Below, in pieces: positions 30,640-34,133 of a stretch of DNA of 34,133 nt. The stretch covers positions 1-34,133 of the forward strand of contig JAAYIY010000017.1 in assembly GCA_012523185.1 (NCBI GenBank). Reading direction: 5' to 3'. Below the pieces are notes generated by a model. The model ran no database searches. It was not told the DNA's origin and saw only the letters and a program-made list of their open reading frames with translations. Every line of letters begins with the position of its first letter. Within the stretch, counting starts at the first letter, position 1. A program made the translations under genes and the position numbers. This DNA is from Clostridiales bacterium. Lineage in GTDB: Bacteria > Bacillota > Clostridia > Oscillospirales > Acutalibacteraceae.

Positions 30640-33045
30640 ATGAAACGTTTGCAACTGGATATTGAGACGTTTTCAAGCGAACCGTTACAAAAATGCGGTG
30701 TTTATAGATACGCGTCAGCTGAAGATTTTGCTGTTTTGCTTTTTGGTTACTCCGTTGATGGTGGCGATGTGCAAGTTATCGACCTCGCCCAAGGTGAAAA
30801 AATACCTACCAATGTACTTGCTGCACTTGAAGACAGAAATATAGTTAAGTGGAGTTTTAATTCGAATTTTGAGCGCGTTTGCCTTTCCCGTTATCTCGGG
30901 TATCCCATGGGAGATTACCTCGAACCGTCCTCGTGGCGGTGTTCGATGATATGGTCGGCATATATGGGTCTGCCGTTATCCCTAAAAGGTGTAGGCGCTG
31001 TTCTCGGATTGGATAAGCAAAAACTGATCGAGGGCAAAGACCTCATAAAATATTTCTGTCAACCGTGTGCACCGACAAAAGCGAACGGCGGCAGAATGAG
31101 AAATCTGCCCTCCGACGCTCCGGAGAAGTGGGAGCTTTTCAAATCATATAACCTCCGCGATGTGGAAGTCGAGATGCAAATAACGCAGAGACTGGCTAAG
31201 TTCCCCGTGCCGGATTTCATATGGGACGAATTTCACTTAAGCGAGGAAATCAATGACCGCGGCGTCCGGCTGGATATGCCGCTGGTACGTCAGGCTATTA
31301 ACATGGATACCCGCTCCCGCTCAGAACTGAGTACTGCTATGAAGAAACTGACCGAACTGGATAACCCGAACTCCGTCGCCCAGATGAAGGATTGGCTTGC
31401 GGATAACGGGCTCGAAACCGACACGCTCGGCAAAAAAGCAGTCTCGGAGCTTCTGAAAACAGCGCCGCCGGAGCTGCGCGACGTGCTTTCTCTCCGGCAG
31501 CAGCTTGCCAAATCATCCGTAAAAAAATACACGGCAATGGGGAACGCAGTCTGCTCCGACAGCCGTGTCCGGGGAATGTTTATGTTCCTCGGAGCCTCGC
31601 GCACGGGTCGATTTTCTTCAAAAACGGTGCAGCTTCAAAACCTGCCTATGAACAATCTGAAGGATTTATCCGAAGCCCGCGCCCTTGTGCGCGGCGGCAA
31701 TTACGACGCTCTTGAAATGCTCTACGAGGACGTACCGGATACGCTCTCGCAGCTCATCCGCACGGCTTTCGTGCCGCAGAACGGCAGAAAATTCATCGTT
31801 GCCGACTTTTCAGCTATCGAAGCCCGCGTCATTGCGTGGTTCGCCGGAGAGGAATGGAGAACCGAGGTATTCAAAAACGACGGAGATATCTACTGTATGT
31901 CCGCATCTGCCATGTTTCACGTTCCCGTGGAGAAACACGGCGTAAACGGCGAACTCCGGCAGAAAGGCAAAATAGCTGAACTCGCTTGTATCGCAGAAGG
32001 TCAGTTGGTTTTGACAGACTGCGGGTTAATACCGGTAGAAAATGTTACAACCGATATGCGTGTCTGGGACGGTGAAAGCTGGGTGCGGCATGATGGTGTG
32101 GTATTTCGTGGCGAAAGAGAGGTAATCGAATATGACGGACTTACAGCCACAACCGACCACCTCGTGTGGATCGAGGGGCAATCAAATCCGTTACAATTCG
32201 GAACAGCTGCATCCGGCGGTAAACATCTCTTACAAACAGGAAATGGTGTGAAGCCGATACAGCTGGGTGAAAATCATAATTCTAAAACTGTCTCGGGGAT
32301 TAAGCCGGACCGAGATAATCCGGGATGCGGAAACAGCAGTCTTCGAGAAACGAAAGAATTGGAAACTAATAAGCGCACGGCTCGACTTTATGATATACGA
32401 AATGCCGGAGAGCATCACCGTTTTACCGTATCGGGGGTACTCGTCCACAACTGCGGTTACGGCGGCTCCGTAGGCGCGCTCAAAGCAATGGGCGCTCTGG
32501 AAATGGGTCTAAAGGAGTCGGAACTTCAACCCATCGTGGACTCATGGCGCGGCGCGAACCCCAATATCGTCAAGTTCTGGTGGGCTGTCGACCGCGCGGC
32601 AAAGGCGGCTATCAAAGGTAAAACGCATACAACCGCTTACGGCATTACTTTTTCATATGAGAGCGGATTCCTTTTCATAACGCTCCCGTCCGGCAGAAGG
32701 CTTGCCTATGTGAAACCGAGAATCGGTGAGAACCGTTTCGGCGGCGAAGCTATCACCTATGAGGGTACCGGCGGCACGAAAAAGTGGGAGCGACTTGAGA
32801 CGTACGGGTCGAAGTTTGTGGAGAATATTGTTCAGGCGACTTCCCGCGATATCCTCTGCTATGCCATGAAGACTATGCACTGCTGTGACATCGTAGCCCA
32901 TGTACATGATGAAGTCATCATCGAAGCGGAAAGAGCCATGTCCCTTGACGCGGTCTGTGAACAGATGGGCAGAACTCCGCCCTGGGCGCCCGGTCTAATC
33001 CTCCGCGCCGATGGCTACGAATGCGATTTTTATAAAAAGGATTGA
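30640..33045 (+). CDS. Phage family A DNA polymerase with an in-frame mini-intein
   Basis: An 801-aa precursor. The 3'-5' exonuclease begins at once (LDIETFSS, Asp7 and Glu9). Polymerase motif A is VADFSAIEARV, motif C VHDEVIIE, and the O-helix reads RQKGKIAELA then, after the intein, CGYGGSVGALKAMG. R440, K444 and Y607-G608 match the R-xxx-K-xxx-F-xxx-YG rule, with Leu448 in the usual Phe place. The intein is residues 450-604; mature length would be 646 aa. Start: MKRLQLDIETFS fits the family's start and GGAGG is 12 nt up; an ATG at 30613 adds nine residues and cannot be excluded. It probably copies the phage genome along with DUF2800 and DUF2815. Confidence 0.93.
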   Translation: MKRLQLDIETFSSEPLQKCGVYRYASAEDFAVLLFGYSVDGGDVQVIDLAQGEKIPTNVLAALEDRNIVKWSFNSNFERVCLSRYLGYPMGDYLEPSSWRCSMIWSAYMGLPLSLKGVGAVLGLDKQKLIEGKDLIKYFCQPCAPTKANGGRMRNLPSDAPEKWELFKSYNLRDVEVEMQITQRLAKFPVPDFIWDEFHLSEEINDRGVRLDMPLVRQAINMDTRSRSELSTAMKKLTELDNPNSVAQMKDWLADNGLETDTLGKKAVSELLKTAPPELRDVLSLRQQLAKSSVKKYTAMGNAVCSDSRVRGMFMFLGASRTGRFSSKTVQLQNLPMNNLKDLSEARALVRGGNYDALEMLYEDVPDTLSQLIRTAFVPQNGRKFIVADFSAIEARVIAWFAGEEWRTEVFKNDGDIYCMSASAMFHVPVEKHGVNGELRQKGKIAELACIAEGQLVLTDCGLIPVENVTTDMRVWDGESWVRHDGVVFRGEREVIEYDGLTATTDHLVWIEGQSNPLQFGTAASGGKHLLQTGNGVKPIQLGENHNSKTVSGIKPDRDNPGCGNSSLRETKELETNKRTARLYDIRNAGEHHRFTVSGVLVHNCGYGGSVGALKAMGALEMGLKESELQPIVDSWRGANPNIVKFWWAVDRAAKAAIKGKTHTTAYGITFSYESGFLFITLPSGRRLAYVKPRIGENRFGGEAITYEGTGGTKKWERLETYGSKFVENIVQATSRDILCYAMKTMHCCDIVAHVHDEVIIEAERAMSLDAVCEQMGRTPPWAPGLILRADGYECDFYKKD
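31987..32451 (+). mobile_element. Mini-intein, 155 aa, in the polymerase O-helix
   Basis: It starts with Cys (CIAEGQLVLT) and ends VLVHN, followed by Cys as the +1 residue. Block B is seen in TATTDHLV (TxxH) and block F in RLYDIRNAGEHHRFTVSGVLVHN, quoted here in pieces: RLYDIRNAGEHHRF and TVSGVLVHN. No LAGLIDADG or HNH endonuclease block lies between; the middle (about 65-130) is short and looks like linker. All residues for splicing are there. Splicing would join ELA and CGYG to rebuild the O-helix, so the polymerase should be inactive until it splices. Confidence 0.92.
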
Positions 33046-33060
33046 AAACCGCTACGGATT

Positions 33061-33102
33061 TCCGTCCCTGCCTGTCCAGTACAAAGTGTGGACGGATTTT
33101 TT
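33061..33102 (+). terminator. Terminator-like leader with TGTCC loop
   Basis: TCCGTCC (33061-33067) pairs with GGACGGA (33090-33096), then TTTTTT. The loop contains CCTGTCCAGTACAAAGTG, which is like the loops at 28470 and 33377. It could end polymerase transcripts or act as a regulated leader of the next gene. Confidence 0.6.
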
Positions 33103-33131
33103 CGTTCAATACATATTCGGAGGTATCACAG

Positions 33132-33287
33132 ATGCTCTATATCAAAACAAAACTCAAAGACGGCAGAATCGTAAAGTCCGGTATTCAGAAGGATAACACC
33201 TACGCCGTGTGCAGTGAGTGCGGCAAGGAGATTCCCGCGGTCAATCAATGCTGGCTATCAGGCAGGTCTTACAATAGACCGATCTGA
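33132..33287 (+). CDS. Small zinc-ribbon-like phage protein, probably cut short
   Basis: A 51-aa frame with GGAGG 9 nt before it: MLYIKTKLKDGRIVKSG..., then CSECGKEIP with Cys27 and Cys30. It resembles the start of the next gene (MFYVKTSFGYADVV..., CPECG), which goes on to a second CxxC. Here the likeness stops after GKEIP, and the following DNA reads, in another frame, as the end of an HNH endonuclease. I infer that an insertion removed its second half. Function unknown. Confidence 0.55.
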   Translation: MLYIKTKLKDGRIVKSGIQKDNTYAVCSECGKEIPAVNQCWLSGRSYNRPI

Positions 33288-33393
33288 CACAAATAGTGAT
33301 TACTGTCCTGAAAACTGTAGGTGGATAACAATACTCGAAAAAAAGATTAAAACAACTACGGAAAATCGCTTCTCACTGTCCTTTCGTAAGTGA
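33268..33393 (+). pseudogene. Relic of an HNH-type homing endonuclease (C-terminal end)
   Basis: In one frame this stretch reads LTIDRSDTNSDYCPENCRW followed by ITILEKKIKTTTENR. The pattern L.IDR.D.NG.Y.PENCRWAT is the end of many phage HNH (often AP2-HNH) endonucleases. No start or N-terminal domain is left. It overlaps the end of the shortened zinc-ribbon gene and the leader of the next gene. Confidence 0.65.
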
Positions 33394-33407
33394 GGGCGGT
33401 TTTCGCC
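33361..33407 (+). ncRNA. Structured leader with TGTCC loop
   Basis: GAAAATCGC (33361-33369) pairs with GCGGTTTTC (33396-33404), and inside it CTCAC (33372-33376) with GTGAG (33390-33394), leaving loop TGTCCTTTCGTAA. An alternative small hairpin GGCG/CGCC (33395-33407) competes. It lies 25 nt before the next gene's ATG. Same loop start as the leaders at 28468 and 33072. Confidence 0.55.
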
Positions 33408-33432
33408 TATCAAAATAACGGAGGTTTCAGAT

Positions 33433-33648
33433 ATGTTCTACGTAAAAACAAGTTTTGGTTATGCAGATGTAGTCACGGAAATTCACTGCGACAACGTTTT
33501 CACCCGTTGCCCGGAGTGTGGCAGTGAACTTAATGTCGACCTTGCGGAGGTCTTTTCGGACGGCGATGCGGATTTGGAGTCCACTTCCATCATCTGCTCT
33601 GCGTGTACAAAAAGGCGTATGACAAATAAAGCGGTGCAAAGGAGATAG
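33433..33648 (+). CDS. Small zinc-ribbon phage protein
   Basis: A 71-aa protein with two CxxC pairs, CPEC (26-29) and CSAC (55-58), as in a zinc ribbon. Between them is an acidic stretch (AEVFSDGDADLES). Start after GGAGG (9 nt). It ends three bases before the next ATG. Function unknown; a paralog of the shortened gene at 33132. Confidence 0.75.
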   Translation: MFYVKTSFGYADVVTEIHCDNVFTRCPECGSELNVDLAEVFSDGDADLESTSIICSACTKRRMTNKAVQRR

Positions 33649-33650
33649 TG

Positions 33651-34064
33651 ATGGATTACAAAAATGCAGAAGGCTACGCCGACCCGACCGCATATGAAGC
33701 GTTGACGGCAGTGGCAAAATCAGAAAAGTCTTATAAACCGCTTGTGTACATCTGCAGCCCCTACTCCGGGGATGTGGAGGCGAACGTAAAGGCGGCGCGG
33801 GAATACTGCCGCCTTGCCGTGGATAAGGGGTACATCCCCGTTGCGCCTCATCTTCTGTATCCGCAGTTCATGGACGATAACGACCCGGCGGAGCGAAAAC
33901 TCGGTATGTCCTTTGGCAATGCCCTCATGGACAGCTGCTCGGAGTTATGGGTATGCGGGGACCGCCTCAGTCCTGGTATGGAGGCGGAGTTTGACAGGGC
34001 GAGTGAAAAGAACATGACCATCAAATTTCTTACCAAAGAAAATGAGGAGTGCTCCAATGGCTAA
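33651..34064 (+). CDS. DUF4406 protein (nucleoside deoxyribosyltransferase-like fold)
   Basis: A 137-aa protein with the DUF4406 pattern: VYICSPYSGDVEANVKAARE (about 31-50), PVAPHLLYPQFM (63-74), and a later SPGMEAEFDRA with the conserved Glu. The fold is like nucleoside 2-deoxyribosyltransferases, so it may act on nucleotides in phage-infected cells; the exact reaction is unknown. ATG chosen 6 nt after AAAGGAG; a GTG just before is less likely. It overlaps the next gene by 8 nt. Confidence 0.85.
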   Translation: MDYKNAEGYADPTAYEALTAVAKSEKSYKPLVYICSPYSGDVEANVKAAREYCRLAVDKGYIPVAPHLLYPQFMDDNDPAERKLGMSFGNALMDSCSELWVCGDRLSPGMEAEFDRASEKNMTIKFLTKENEECSNG

Positions 34065-34133
34065 TACATGGCGGTTTAAACCAGGAAATCCTGAATACGA
34101 AAGATATATTCACAGCTCCCAATGGAGGCAGAC
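34057..34133 (+). CDS. Start of a further phage gene, possibly HNH endonuclease (cut by window end)
   Basis: An ATG after GAGGAG opens MANTWRFKPGNPEYERYIHS, then SQWRQ at the window end. A short Y..S..WR sequence is common near the N-terminus of phage HNH endonucleases, but 25 residues are too few to be sure. It overlaps the DUF4406 gene by 8 nt. Confidence 0.5.
   Translation, partial: MANTWRFKPGNPEYERYIHSSQWRQ

Overview
The window looks like chromosomal DNA of an anaerobic, low-oxygen Firmicute, probably a Clostridia/Oscillospirales-type bacterium. The basis is strong AGGAGG-type ribosome sites, frequent TTG/GTG starts, a tungsten aldehyde:ferredoxin oxidoreductase with tungstate uptake, DUF4474 and DUF2800/DUF2815 families, and a Firmicute-type phage replication module. 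This is inferred from gene content; no rRNA or marker gene fixes the taxon.

Layout. (1) 81-3587, minus strand: an IMP dehydrogenase of the Tritrichomonas foetus type, a YgjP-like zinc metallopeptidase and a membrane-anchored DUF4474 protein. (2) 3843-5035, plus strand: tRNA-Gln(CUG) with its own promoter and terminator, then an AT-rich accessory patch with a four-helix-bundle (S23-type) protein and a broken GNAT acetyltransferase. (3) 5368-9256, minus strand: an operon mogA - ThiF/MoeB-like E1 - tungsten AOR - MoaD-like carrier - 4x[4Fe-4S] polyferredoxin. (4) 9257-9666: divergent control region with a promoter for the minus operon, a ~100 bp MITE-like inverted-repeat element, and a structured leader best explained as a Moco/Tuco riboswitch. 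(5) 9667-17321, plus strand: tupABC - moeA - moeA-PBP fusion - moaC - MOSC - moaA - MOSC, mostly overlapping or nearly abutting genes. Regions 3-5 form one functional unit: tungstate is imported, molybdopterin is made and loaded with metal, and the enzyme is served with its own ferredoxin. MoaE, the large subunit of molybdopterin synthase, is not in the window. (6) 17384-18865: a lone L-arabinose isomerase.

(7) At tRNA-Leu(GAG) (19015-19098) the character changes. After a repeat-rich 270 bp stretch comes an island read on the minus strand: a putative restriction-modification system (a fused EcoRI-type m6A plus m5C methyltransferase, a degenerate LAGLIDADG-like protein and a PD-(D/E)XK nuclease) preceded by a likely four-gene conflict operon (two uncharacterised proteins sharing an N-rich motif, a zinc-hook-like ABC ATPase, and an XRE regulator). 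(8) From 27863 to the end, plus strand, is a phage early/replication module: a sigma-region-4-like protein, a 108-aa protein, DUF2800 (Cas4-like nuclease), DUF2815, a family A DNA polymerase interrupted by a 155-aa mini-intein in its O-helix, small zinc-ribbon proteins, a relic of an HNH endonuclease, a DUF4406 protein and the start of another gene. Several phage genes carry strongly structured leaders sharing a TGTCC loop. No integrase is in view, so whether regions 7-8 are one prophage or island inserted at tRNA-Leu is inferred only.

The best candidates for something new are the three-protein ABC system with its shared motif (23321-27373), the two-subunit restriction enzyme with an apparently dead LAGLIDADG partner (19367-20726), and the repeated RNA leaders in the phage module.
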